A stretch of 64,000 nucleotides of DNA. Origin: Edaphobacter lichenicola. Its GTDB lineage: Bacteria > Acidobacteriota > Terriglobia > Terriglobales > Acidobacteriaceae. Below the pieces are notes generated by a model. The model was not told where the DNA came from, ran no database searches, and saw only the letters and a program-made list of their open reading frames with translations. The position numbers were made by a program, and so were the translations under genes. This document shows positions 50,501 through 58,812 of the stretch, one piece after another. Numbering within the stretch: position 1 is the stretch's first letter; the number at the start of each line of letters is the position of its first letter. The DNA lies in assembly GCF_014201315.1 (NCBI RefSeq), contig NZ_JACHDY010000002.1:434001-498000 (forward strand), read 5' to 3'.

Positions 50501-53479
50501 CGAACCGGAGGTGGTAACTGTCACCGATGGACTTAACTTCGCAACGACTTGAGTCAAGGTAGAGCTGGAAGCATTGTTATTTCCATCGCCACCGTATGTC
50601 GCGATGATGACGTTATTGCCAAGAGGAAGCGTTGAGGTCGTGAATGTGGCGACACCATTCGCCAGTGTTGAACTCCCCAGGAGGGTCGAGCCACTCGCAA
50701 ATGAGACCGTACCAGCAACGTTTGCCGACAACGTATCTGTAAAGGTAACTGCCCCTCCGGGTAACGAGGGATTGACTGAAGATGTCAAGGTCGACGTGGG
50801 GCTGTCTTTAGCTACAGTCTGGGTAGTAGTTCCCACGGCCGAGTTGTAGTTGCCATCTCCGCTGTAAGTGGCGGTGATGAGATCGCTTGGCGGCGACAGC
50901 AGGGTCGTAGTTACTGATACCGTGCCACCGGTGATAGTTCCCAAGCCAAGAGAGAGGGTTCCGCTTGTAAAGGCAATCGTGCCAGTCGCGTCACTTGGAA
51001 CCGAAGCTGTGATTGTAACTGTGTCGCCATAACTGCTAGACCCAGAGGTTATAACGTTTACGGTTGGTGTCGCCTTATTAACTACCTGAACAAGGACAGG
51101 GGAATTGTTAGAGCCATACTGTGCGGTGATATTATGGGCGCCCACTGAGAGGCTAGAGGTTGTGAATGTCGCTGTTGTGCCAGATATGATGCCGCTTCCG
51201 ATGCTCGTTGTACCGTCGAAGAAGGTTATTGTGCCGGTCTTTCCAGTAGCTACAGTTCCAGTGAAGGTAACAGATTGCAGATAAATTGAAGGATTGAGCG
51301 ACGAGCTTAGCAGGACATTAGAAACTGTGGCCGTAACCGAATTAGAATTGCTGGGGTTGTAGTTTGAGTCTCCAGCGAATACGGCAGTGAGGGTATCGGC
51401 TCCCACTGGCAACATAGTTGCCGTTAGCGTGGCGACTCCGTTCACTAGGCTTCCAGAGCCGAGAAGAGTAGTCCCGGTGAAAAATTTCACTGGCTCATTG
51501 TTAGTCGTCGTGGTTGGCGGCCCGACTGTGTAGGGGGACAGGACAGCAGTCAACACGATAGCCTGCCCAGGCAAAATAGCTGAAGTTGCAGACGCCGTCA
51601 GAGCAAGTGTCGTATTTACGGGTGCGGCAGTAAGTGGGACAGTGGCTGAGACGCTGCCTATGTAAATAGAGTCGCCAGAGTAACTCGCATCTACTTGATG
51701 AACGCCACTACCAAGTGGAAAGACAGCGACCTGAGTGAGGGCAGAGGCCACAGATGTCTGCTGGACCTGACTCAACGAAACAGCTGCCCGAGGTGTGTCA
51801 GCATCGGTTCCGATGAGATCTGCATTGCCGTCGTTGTTATAGTCTCCTGCATTTACGGCGTATGTGAGCGCGAAGCCACCTATGCCAGGCTCCTGATAAT
51901 TCTGAAAGGTTCCATCGCCATTGCCCTGATAGACGAGAGCGCCGGTACTACCTCCTGCAATGATGTCAGGGATCCCATCTCCATTCACATCAGCAAGGTG
52001 GGGGTCTGATGGGATGTCAGAGACGTAGGGCGTAGTCGTAAAACCTCCCTTTCCGTCTCCAAGAAGGACGAAGAGACTGTTGCCAATGTTGCTATTCCCG
52101 CTGCCTGGACGAGTAATTGAACTGGAGACGATATCGGGGAAGTCGTCGGCGTTTGTATCCCCAGCGGTGAGGAACTCCCCTATCTCGGTCGCCACTGAAG
52201 ATGTTGGCACCTGAAATGTGCCGTCTCCATTCCCAAGGGCAAGATAGAGGTCCGACAGCGAACTGCCGGGTGTCGAAGTATTGACCGCATAGGCCACATC
52301 GTCGTGGCCGTCCATGTTGAAGTCCGCAACAACCACGCCATGGGCGAGATCAGGAGTAAGAAGAGTCACCGCCTCAGGGGCAAACTTACCCTTTCCATCG
52401 CCAATAAAAATTGTGACGTTCTTCTGTGACTTATTGGAGAGTGCGATATCCAGAAGTCCATCACCGTTAAAGTCTCCAACTGCAATGCTCGCGACATCGC
52501 CGGTTGGATAATAAACTGGCGCCTGAAATACACCGCCCCCGCTCCCTAGGATGATCACGAGACCACCATTCGCGCCATCGGAGCAACCAAGGGCAATGTC
52601 AGTGACACCGTCTCGATTGAAATCGGCAAGGAGAATCTGGAGAGCTTTCCCTACGATACAGCCGGCATAGTTTACCTTCGGCTGGAAGGTTCCATCCCCG
52701 TTTCCAAGAAGTACAGAGATCGTCTGCGCAGCATCTCCTGTTACGACATCCAGGTTGTTGTCCGTATCGAGATAGGCCGACGCAATTGCCACAGACCGCA
52801 GGGTTGTTCCATTTCCACCTATTGCAAATGGCTTATTTTGAAGAAAGGTTGTCGAGAGCGTAGATACGGTCAGGTTCTCACTACCAAGCAGGCTGTTACT
52901 TGTGCTGGTGTCTAGAAACGAAATACTACCGCTGGGGCCCGTATTTAGCGAGCCAAAACCTGCAACCGTTCCTGTGAGACTGTAGTTTCCGATGGACCCT
53001 GTAGAGGTCAATGTTAAGGTCGAAGCATAAGTCCCCGTGACTGCATAGGTGACTGTATTCGACTCACTAGTGGCATAAGTATTATTCGCTCTGAACACCG
53101 CCTTGTAACTGTGGTTTCCAATCGGTCCGCTGCCAATCTTTACGGACGCGGTTGCCGCGGGGAAGGTCAGCTGCGCAATACCCAAAGCGGAGTTATTTTC
53201 GCAAAACTTTGCTGTCGCCTCGCAAAAAAGCACCAGGCCGGCACTGATTGGCGAGTTTCCCGCTGTAACGGTTGCGGTCAAAGTAATTGGTGTCTTATAG
53301 GGGACCGAAGGCGCTGAGATTGCCAGTGTCGTGACAGTTGGCGTTGGGTTAGGCGTTGTTCCAAAGGCCGCAGAGGAAAGAATTGACATCAACACGAGGG
53401 GAAAGAAAACTCGTGCGCGGCAAATGCCCATAAACACCGAGACAGAAAAACAAGGCGAACGGTGAGACAAGCGCTTCAT
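47522..53479 (-). CDS. Giant secreted FG-GAP / Ig-like repeat protein
   Basis: A 1985-aa exported protein. Start at 53479 (MKRLSHRSPC) with AAGGGG upstream; signal segment VFFPLVLMSILSSAAFG. An Ig unit precedes an FG-GAP/VCBS propeller region (about 210-600) with repeated calcium-type loops such as DFNGDGLLDIALSN and DVNGDGIPDIIAGG. About fourteen Ig-like units of some 90 aa follow (GTVTFTSGSTVLGT..TATYNGDTNNN). The C-terminus has two hydrophobic stretches, one with the lipobox-like LSGCAGG. Probably an adhesin or matrix protein. Lower GC than neighbours suggests separate history. Confidence 0.9.
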   Translation of the reverse strand: MKRLSHRSPCFSVSVFMGICRARVFFPLVLMSILSSAAFGTTPNPTPTVTTLAISAPSVPYKTPITLTATVTAGNSPISAGLVLFCEATAKFCENNSALGIAQLTFPAATASVKIGSGPIGNHSYKAVFRANNTYATSESNTVTYAVTGTYASTLTLTSTGSIGNYSLTGTVAGFGSLNTGPSGSISFLDTSTSNSLLGSENLTVSTLSTTFLQNKPFAIGGNGTTLRSVAIASAYLDTDNNLDVVTGDAAQTISVLLGNGDGTFQPKVNYAGCIVGKALQILLADFNRDGVTDIALGCSDGANGGLVIILGSGGGVFQAPVYYPTGDVASIAVGDFNGDGLLDIALSNKSQKNVTIFIGDGKGKFAPEAVTLLTPDLAHGVVVADFNMDGHDDVAYAVNTSTPGSSLSDLYLALGNGDGTFQVPTSSVATEIGEFLTAGDTNADDFPDIVSSSITRPGSGNSNIGNSLFVLLGDGKGGFTTTPYVSDIPSDPHLADVNGDGIPDIIAGGSTGALVYQGNGDGTFQNYQEPGIGGFALTYAVNAGDYNNDGNADLIGTDADTPRAAVSLSQVQQTSVASALTQVAVFPLGSGVHQVDASYSGDSIYIGSVSATVPLTAAPVNTTLALTASATSAILPGQAIVLTAVLSPYTVGPPTTTTNNEPVKFFTGTTLLGSGSLVNGVATLTATMLPVGADTLTAVFAGDSNYNPSNSNSVTATVSNVLLSSSLNPSIYLQSVTFTGTVATGKTGTITFFDGTTSIGSGIISGTTATFTTSSLSVGAHNITAQYGSNNSPVLVQVVNKATPTVNVITSGSSSYGDTVTITASVPSDATGTIAFTSGTLSLGLGTITGGTVSVTTTLLSPPSDLITATYSGDGNYNSAVGTTTQTVAKDSPTSTLTSSVNPSLPGGAVTFTDTLSANVAGTVSFASGSTLLGSSTLANGVATFTTSTLPLGNNVIIATYGGDGNNNASSSTLTQVVAKLSPSVTVTTSGSSIYGHSVTITASVPTGPTGTITLTSGGVTLGSGAVTSTSGTVTISTTILPVGNDLITANYSGDNVNNPATGSTTQTVTKASPTETLSSSLNPSAANQSVVFTASVPSTATGTVTFLFGSTILGTAPLTNGVATISSTTLPIGSDTITATYNGDTNNTTATATLTQIVNKATPTVIVTTSGSSTVGSPVTITATVPPGTTGTITVTSGGTTLGSGTVNPTTGTVTVTTTTLPVGSDPITASYGGDTNDNPATGTTTQTVTKATPIVTLTSSANPSAVNQSVTFTASLPSGVTGTVTFTSGSTVLGTSTITGGDATISTSTLPTGSDTITATYNGDTNNNSATASLTQSVGKNTPPVTVTTSGSSTYGGSVTITTTVPPGTTGTITVTSGGTTLGSGTVNPTTGTVTITTTTLPVGSDPITASYGGDANDNPATGSTTQIVAKATPSVNLTSSTNPSAFNQAVTFTATLPTGVTGTVTFTSGSTFLGTSTITSGTATISTSTLPTGSDAITATYNGDTNNNSATASLTQSVGKNTPILPPPVVSSSNLPVDTPETITETVPTGVTGTVTFSNGTIPLGSATIVNGVATLTVPSLPLGVDSITAATSGDANNNPATSPPTLVTVGKTATIVTLTSSTNPSAVSQSITFSAVVHPGATGLVTFLDGSTTLGTGVVNTSGVATFSTSALTIGSHPITASYGGDSSYSPSISSVLAQVISKIPTVITITESTPAQLIATGITFTANVTASSPNATGTVTFMDGPTILGTAILTSNGGVAVSLSTNANAALLTSKLATGSHQIIAVYSGDSSFAPSTSAPANDVVEDFTNTNSGPASQNIFPGATTSYNFSLAPVSVTTFLNDVTLTVTGLPPGSTYTLTPSSVAAGSGVTGVVLSVQTSNSLRAQDHPLQGMPHKRNELPIAVGMLGLLGLGTIRKLRKKMPRTLMLALLALGSLLPIAALSGCAGGYFTLTPTTYTVTVTGVEGTVQHAATATLIVQ
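48901..49986. repeat. Near-identical 543-bp tandem duplication in Ig region
   Basis: The segment starting GCGTATTTTTCCCGACGG at 48901 recurs starting at 49444, exactly 181 codons apart, equal to two Ig units. Nucleotide identity is high by eye across the copies. Smaller-scale matches continue to about 50300. This indicates recent duplication or gene conversion. Confidence 0.75.
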
Positions 53480-53814
53480 AGGGTCCCCTTGGTTCGTTAC
53501 TTCGACCAAACTTTAGTACCCACCGTAACCTCCTGAGTGAGCACTACCTATTACACGAAAGTTGCACCACGGCAACGGCTTGTTTGGCCCTACTCTCGCT
53601 GGGTGTAGTCAGGAGATTCAATAGAGATGGAATGGCAGAGGGCTTGCTTGCAGACCAACTAAACGACCCTTATGTAGTAGTTAAGATGGATTTATATATA
53701 GAGACAGTTCGGCGTCGCCATATAGGGCGAAGGTCGAGAGTATAGAGCTAGAGATTATATTTCCGATGGACGTGGGACTGCCAAGGTGGATTGAAGCGGA
53801 AGTTTGTCCGAGAA
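53480..53814. other. Intergenic region upstream of the giant Ig gene
   Basis: 335 bp, AT-richer than the average. It must hold the promoter of the minus-strand Ig gene. A small hairpin TCGCC-ATATAG-GGCGA lies near 53715-53730. No gene or RNA is recognised. Confidence 0.4.
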
Positions 53815-54960
53815 TTACTCCTCTATGACGGCCTTGACCAGGTTTCTGGGCCGATCGACATCGATGCCGCGGCTGATCGCCAGGGAGTAGGCAAGCAGTT
53901 GAAATGGAACGACCTCTAGAATGGTCGAGAGTAGATCGTTGCTGGCAGGAATAAAGAGGCAGGAGTCGCTGTACTGAGGGACCTCCTGATCGCCTTCGGT
54001 CGCTAGGGCGATAATTCCTGCACCTTGTGTCCGCATATCCTTCATCAGCTGTAGGACCTTGGAGTAGCGCAGCAGAGAGTCGGGATCGCCAGAGTCGGCC
54101 GTAGCAATCATGATGAGCGGAGAGTCCTTGCTCACGAGAGCATTGGGGCCATGTTTCAGTTCGCCAGAGGGATATCCTTCAGCATTTAAATATGCGGACT
54201 CCTTAAGCTTGAGCGCACCTTCCCGGGCGATCGCATAGTGAGCACCACGACCGAGGTAAAGCAGCGTACGAGAGCTTGCCAATTGAGGAGTCAACGCATC
54301 AATCTGTCTCTGCCATTCCGGCAATGCGGTTTGAAGGAGACGGGGAATCTCCTGAAGCTCGCGGCCGTGCGCCTCGGCAGCCTGGAGCGTCATACGACCA
54401 CGAACGCGCGCCAGGTGAAGAGCGAGAGAATAGAGTACAGCGAGCTGCGTGGTAAAGCTTTTCGTTGCCGGAATGGCCTTCTCAACACCAGCGAAAGTTG
54501 GCATTGAGGCGCTCGCCTCGGTTGCCATGCTGGAACGAGCATTATTGGTGATTGCGACGGTGGCAAGTCCCCGGGCATGGGCTTCTCGGAGAGCGGCTAG
54601 TGTATCGGCCGTCTCCCCGGACTGAGAGATAACGACAACGCCTGGGTTATGCAGCGTATGCGTTGAGCGATAGGTATATTCACTGGCGTATTCGACGTCG
54701 ACAGAGATCCCAGCCAGATCTTCAAGCATGATTTCACCGGCAAGACCCGCGTGCCGGCTAGATCCACTGGCGGCAATAACCAGCCGCTCTCGCCCTCCGA
54801 TAGCATCGACCACCGGTTGAAACGTCTCTGCTGTTGAGACGCCGCCCGGCACATATTGCTCGATAGTCGCGGCGAGAGCCTGGGGTTGCTCGTAGATCTC
54901 GCGCAGCATGGCGTGAGGAAATGTCACAAGCTCCTGCGGAATGAGCGTCGGTTCTGTCAT
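53815..54960 (-). CDS. GlmS-like SIS aminosugar isomerase/deaminase (NagB-II type)
   Basis: A 381-aa protein equal to the isomerase half of GlmS without the glutaminase domain. Two SIS units: IAASGSSRHAGLAGEIMLED and VISQSGETADTLAA; then LYLGRGAHYAIAREGALKLKE and ELKHGPNALVS. The end DVDRPRNLVKAVIEE is family-typical. Lacking glutaminase it should deaminate glucosamine-6-phosphate to fructose-6-phosphate, so completing GlcNAc use with NagA. Divergent from nagA. Confidence 0.9.
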   Translation of the reverse strand: MTEPTLIPQELVTFPHAMLREIYEQPQALAATIEQYVPGGVSTAETFQPVVDAIGGRERLVIAASGSSRHAGLAGEIMLEDLAGISVDVEYASEYTYRSTHTLHNPGVVVISQSGETADTLAALREAHARGLATVAITNNARSSMATEASASMPTFAGVEKAIPATKSFTTQLAVLYSLALHLARVRGRMTLQAAEAHGRELQEIPRLLQTALPEWQRQIDALTPQLASSRTLLYLGRGAHYAIAREGALKLKESAYLNAEGYPSGELKHGPNALVSKDSPLIMIATADSGDPDSLLRYSKVLQLMKDMRTQGAGIIALATEGDQEVPQYSDSCLFIPASNDLLSTILEVVPFQLLAYSLAISRGIDVDRPRNLVKAVIEE

Positions 54961-55308
54961 TTGCTTTTGGTATCCAATGGCTTTTTAGCTGCGTTGACGA
55001 TTGGCGGGCAGATCTCCGGAGCAACTGACCCGTTGAAGACGGTAAATGTGCACTCGATGAAGTCGCAGGAGCATCTTGAATCAAGCTTATGCTGACCGCG
55101 CATCATGGAGAGATACTTCGCCTGAAGGAATGAAATCTTCCATCGTTGGACTTGTATGTACGACTATACTGGATTTGCAGTATTGAAGATAGTGCCTGTT
55201 TACGAACAATGGTATCCACGGCTTATCGCCTTCACAAGGTCCGCGCGAAGGTTCAGAACATGGTTAACTAGAGCTTGCGTTCAGCGTGGAGCCGACGAAA
55301 GGGCAGCA
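54961..55308. other. Divergent promoter region of the amino-sugar genes
   Basis: 348 bp between the deaminase and nagA, containing the candidate operator at 55154-55169. No separate gene is visible. The longer reading of nagA into this region (from 55156) has poor composition and is not accepted. Confidence 0.5.
55154..55169. promoter_or_regulatory. Candidate GntR operator, site 1
   Basis: GTATGTACGACTATAC, with GTAT/ATAC ends. Its right part CGACTATACTG is shared with site 2 at 58785-58800. Located upstream of nagA and the divergent deaminase gene. Assignment to the GntR regulator at 56702 is by position and similarity only. Confidence 0.45.
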
Positions 55309-56475
55309 ATGATTAGTACGATAGCGGCGCGGAGACTCATAAATTCGGACTTGGTGGTTGAGTACCCGCTAGTAACAATAGAAGATGGTCGCATCAGCCA
55401 GATAGAGAGTCTGAACGCCGCCGCTTCCGAACGGGTCCAGGCCACATATAGCTTTCGTGAGGCCACCCTGGTGCCAACGTATGTTGACATACATATTCAT
55501 GGTTGCGCTGGACACGACGTCATGGAAGCCGACTCGAAGGCGCTAAAAGCGATTGGGGCCTACCTTTCGAGCCGCGGTGTAGGAGCATACTTTCCAACTA
55601 CAGTGACGTCTCCGACGGATGAGACTCTACGCTCTTTGACGGGACTCGCGACTGAGATCAGACGGTGGGCGGAGACTGCCGACCATGGTGCTACCCCGTT
55701 GGGGATACATCTCGAAGGGCCGTTTCTCTCACATTTAAAACGTGGCGTACATACGGAGGCTCTGCTGGAAGTGCCCTCTGTCTCACTGTTCGACCGTTTC
55801 TGGCAGGCAGCAGAGGGCCAGATTCGCCTTATGACGATTGCTCCTGAGTTGCCCGGAGCGACTGAACTGATCGCGCACGCAACTGCCCTGGGAGTTCGTT
55901 GCAGCATGGGACACAGCGACGCCAGGGTATGCGAGGCGGAGGCGGGCTTTGTAGCTGGAGCGCGTTCCGCAACCCATACGTTCAATGCAATGCGGGCTAT
56001 CGATCATCGAGAGCCTGGACTAGCGGCCTATGTGCTGGATAAGCATTCTCTGTTTGCCGAGATCATCTGTGACGGCATTCATGTAGACCCCTTGATGGTC
56101 CGGCTCTTCTTCAAAGCCAAGGAGAGGGACCGCATCATTCTGGTGACCGATGGCATGAGTGCCACCGGAATGCCGGATGGGACTTACATGCTGGGCGATA
56201 TGAAGGTGGAGGTGCATGACGGGCGTTGCACCTCCGATGGCACTCTTGCGGGCAGCGTATTGACTCTTGACCGCGGAGTACAGAACCTCATCCACTTTAC
56301 CGGCGCAAACCTGGAGACAGCTGTCGCCGCCGCCTCGCGAAACCCTTCTCGACTAATGGGCATCGATGACAGTTGGGGCAGCCTGGAAGTCGGTCGCGCG
56401 GCCAATATCACCGTATTATCACCGTCGGCCGGGGTCATACAAACCTTCTTGTCAGGAAGATCGATGATTGCTTGA
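55309..56475 (+). CDS. nagA: N-acetylglucosamine-6-phosphate deacetylase NagA
   Basis: A 388-aa amidohydrolase that makes glucosamine-6-phosphate and acetate. Metal-site motifs: PTYVDIHIHGCAGHDVME (about 52-69), GIHLEGPFLSHLKRGVH (about 127-143), MGHSDA and ATHTFNAM, and the catalytic Asp in LVTDGMSATGMPDG (about 281-294). The start at 55309 (MISTIAARRLI) gives the normal length. It precedes the GntR gene by 226 bp. Confidence 0.95.
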   Translation: MISTIAARRLINSDLVVEYPLVTIEDGRISQIESLNAAASERVQATYSFREATLVPTYVDIHIHGCAGHDVMEADSKALKAIGAYLSSRGVGAYFPTTVTSPTDETLRSLTGLATEIRRWAETADHGATPLGIHLEGPFLSHLKRGVHTEALLEVPSVSLFDRFWQAAEGQIRLMTIAPELPGATELIAHATALGVRCSMGHSDARVCEAEAGFVAGARSATHTFNAMRAIDHREPGLAAYVLDKHSLFAEIICDGIHVDPLMVRLFFKAKERDRIILVTDGMSATGMPDGTYMLGDMKVEVHDGRCTSDGTLAGSVLTLDRGVQNLIHFTGANLETAVAAASRNPSRLMGIDDSWGSLEVGRAANITVLSPSAGVIQTFLSGRSMIA

Positions 56476-56701
56476 GCTGAGTTACTCATTCTTGCGCAGG
56501 CAAAACCGCTCGATGGATCGACCACTTACTGCTATCCGTTTTTGACAAGATGTGTATAGACAACAGAACCGGGATAGGACTAAAAAGACAAGGGACGCGA
56601 ATTAATTCGACATTGTGTGTCTGCAAGATGCTGGCTGAAACCGTCATCTCGCATTTTTGTGAGCATTCGGACGCGGATGTCGGAACGTCTCAGGAGATAG
56701 A
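56476..56701 (+). promoter_or_regulatory. Likely promoter of the GntR gene
   Basis: TTGACA at 56543-56548 lies before GTGTATAGAC (56552-56561). The latter contains GTATAGAC, one base off the GTATAGTC half of the candidate operator, so weak autoregulation is possible. Ribosome site AGGAG precedes the GTG start at 56702. Confidence 0.35.
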
Positions 56702-57478
56702 GTGCCGAAGCCTCAAAGTCAGCCTGTTTCAACAATACGTCCTCTGGATAAAAGCGGTTTCATACCGCTGTATTACCAGATTCAGCGGGCACTAATGGAA
56801 AAGATTCACTCGGGAGAACTTTCAACGGGGGACCCGCTGGCTTCCGAGGAGGAACTGGCGCGAATCTACCAGGTGAGCCGAATGACGGCACGGCAAGCGC
56901 TACATGGGTTGAAGACCAGCGGTTTCGCCATCAGCCAGAAGGGACGCGGCACATTTGTCACCCGACCTAAACTTGAGAAGAACATCATGCATCTGCGTGG
57001 CTTTACCGAGGATATGAAGCATCTCGGTATGGTCCCGAGTTCAAAACTAATCGAGCAAACGGTCGTAAAGGCTACAGCAGAACTCGCGGAGCAATTGAAG
57101 GTCGAGACAGGTGAAGTTGTGATGCGGCTGCGACGACTACGTTTGGCCGATGGGATTCCGATGGCGCTTGAAATATCACACATTCCATTAAAGCAATTTC
57201 CAGGTCTTGAGAAGATCAACTTCGCCAGGCAGTCTCTCTACTTTGTGCTTCGCGAGACGTTCGGTGTGCGTGTCGCGTGGGCCGATGAGGTGATCGAGGC
57301 ACTGCCCGCAACTCGCGAAGAATCTGACTTACTTACAATCCCCAAAAAGGCGAGCATCCTTTCCATCTCGCGGACAATTATGACGACCGAAGAGACGCCA
57401 ATCGAGGTTGCGTGCTCTCGATACCGCGGTGACCGTTATCGGGCTTCCATCCGGGTCCCAACTACGACTATTGAATAA
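56702..57478 (+). CDS. GntR-family (HutC/NagR-type) transcriptional regulator
   Basis: A 258-aa regulator. N-terminal winged helix (about 22-88): PLYYQIQRALMEKIHSGELSTGDPL and VSRMTARQALHGLKTSGF; then the UTRA effector domain (about 105-250), typical of sensors of phosphorylated amino sugars. GTG start at 56702 with AGGAG six bases upstream. Between nagA and the sugar transporter, so very likely controls the GlcNAc genes, probably released by GlcNAc-6-P or GlcN-6-P as in NagR/DasR. Confidence 0.93.
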   Translation: MPKPQSQPVSTIRPLDKSGFIPLYYQIQRALMEKIHSGELSTGDPLASEEELARIYQVSRMTARQALHGLKTSGFAISQKGRGTFVTRPKLEKNIMHLRGFTEDMKHLGMVPSSKLIEQTVVKATAELAEQLKVETGEVVMRLRRLRLADGIPMALEISHIPLKQFPGLEKINFARQSLYFVLRETFGVRVAWADEVIEALPATREESDLLTIPKKASILSISRTIMTTEETPIEVACSRYRGDRYRASIRVPTTTIE

Positions 57479-58748
57479 CTGCGGGATTTAGAGAGTCCAT
57501 TGCACCCGATAACTCTTGATGTCGGTGCCCTCTGATCGCGAAGAAGAAGATGTAAGCGTAGCAGAGTAGAACAATTGCGAAGCTGTGCTGGTAGCCGAGC
57601 GTATCGGCAAGAAAGCCCTGAACCTCAGGGATGACTGCTCCACCAACGACCATGGTGATTAGAATTCCGGAGCCCTGGCTCGTGAATCTTCCCAAACCCT
57701 TTACCGCCAGCGGGAAGATGCAAGGCCACATGACCGAGTTACACAGGCCGCAAAAGACTACCGCCCACATTGCAATGTGTCCGTGTGCTGCGACCGTGAG
57801 GGTGATGAGGACAGCGGCAATCAGCGAGACGACAGCAAGTGCCCTTTGAGCTCGAATCCAGCGCATCGCGAAGTAACCCACGAAGCGGCCTATCAGGGAT
57901 AGCCCCCAATAATAGGAGACGTATCGCGCGGCGACCTCGTGGCTCAAGCCCCCCATCGATGGCTGGCCAAGATAGGTGATCATGATGCTTCCAATGGCAA
58001 CCTCGGCTCCCACATAGAAGAAGATCGCGAGCGCACCTAGCCTTAGATGGCTGAAGCTCCATGCGCTGCCATCAGTACTGGATTTGGAACCGTCTTTTTC
58101 AATGACGTCGGGTAACTGCACGAAGGCTGTGATAACTGCCATAGCAAAGGCGCAGGCTGCGAGAATGAGGTAGGGCTTCCGCACAGAGTGGGCGAGTTGC
58201 GCCGTCGAGGCACCGGCAGCTATGAAGATAAAGGCGGCGCCAACTCGGGGAGCGGAAGTTGTAGCAATCGAGTTGAAGAAGCCAGCCAGATTTAGCCGGG
58301 AAGCCGCAGTCTCCGGAGGTCCCAATGCACCAACGTAGGGATTAATGGCTACCTGGAGAAGCGCAAGTCCGCTACCGACGACGAACAGAGCGAAGAGAAA
58401 GAGGGGATAGAAGATGATGACCGAGGCGGGAAGAAAGAGAAGCAGGCCAAGCCCCATCACGGACAGTGCGACGACAATACCTGATTTGTAGCCGATCCTG
58501 CCAACGATCCATCCCGAAGGCAGAGACATAACGAAATATGCTCCGAAGAAGCAGAACTGAACCAGCAGCGCCGTGACGTTGGTGAGATGGAAGAGATCTT
58601 TGAAGTGCGGAACCAGGATGTCGTTCAGCGCGGTGATGAAGCCGATGCCAAAGTACAAAGAGACCATCAGCATTAGTGGAACGGTGTAGTTTCTGCTGCT
58701 TGTCTCGACCGTGGTGATCGAGCTTTCTCCCGCGACTCCAAGCGCCAT
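57468..58748 (-). CDS. Sugar MFS transporter (FucP/NagP-like)
   Basis: A 426-aa permease with 12 hydrophobic segments. The N-terminus MVSLYFGIGFITALNDILVPHFKDLF is the classic FucP/GlcP/NagP opening; NPYVGALGPPETAASRLNLAGFFNSIAT is a family loop. Within the GlcNAc regulon it most likely imports N-acetylglucosamine by proton symport. Its end overlaps the convergent GntR gene by 11 bases. Confidence 0.92.
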   Translation of the reverse strand: MALGVAGESSITTVETSSRNYTVPLMLMVSLYFGIGFITALNDILVPHFKDLFHLTNVTALLVQFCFFGAYFVMSLPSGWIVGRIGYKSGIVVALSVMGLGLLLFLPASVIIFYPLFLFALFVVGSGLALLQVAINPYVGALGPPETAASRLNLAGFFNSIATTSAPRVGAAFIFIAAGASTAQLAHSVRKPYLILAACAFAMAVITAFVQLPDVIEKDGSKSSTDGSAWSFSHLRLGALAIFFYVGAEVAIGSIMITYLGQPSMGGLSHEVAARYVSYYWGLSLIGRFVGYFAMRWIRAQRALAVVSLIAAVLITLTVAAHGHIAMWAVVFCGLCNSVMWPCIFPLAVKGLGRFTSQGSGILITMVVGGAVIPEVQGFLADTLGYQHSFAIVLLCYAYIFFFAIRGHRHQELSGAMDSLNPAVIQ

Positions 58749-58784
58749 TTCAATCCCCTGTTCATGTACAAACTGCTTTTAAAT

Positions 58785-58800
58785 GTCTAGATGACTATAC
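58785..58800. promoter_or_regulatory. Candidate GntR operator, site 2
   Basis: GTCTAGATGACTATAC, an imperfect palindrome (GTnTAG-N4-CTAnAC read on the other strand). It shares GACTATACTG with site 1. It lies between the sugar transporter (start 58748) and the nanE stop, close to the transporter's promoter. Confidence 0.5.
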
Positions 58801-58812
58801 TGATTCGACGGA

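Noticed and set aside
55156..55308. Extended N-terminus of NagA from 55156
   Set aside because: The extension lies over the candidate operator and has no family similarity; ATG 55309 gives the normal length.
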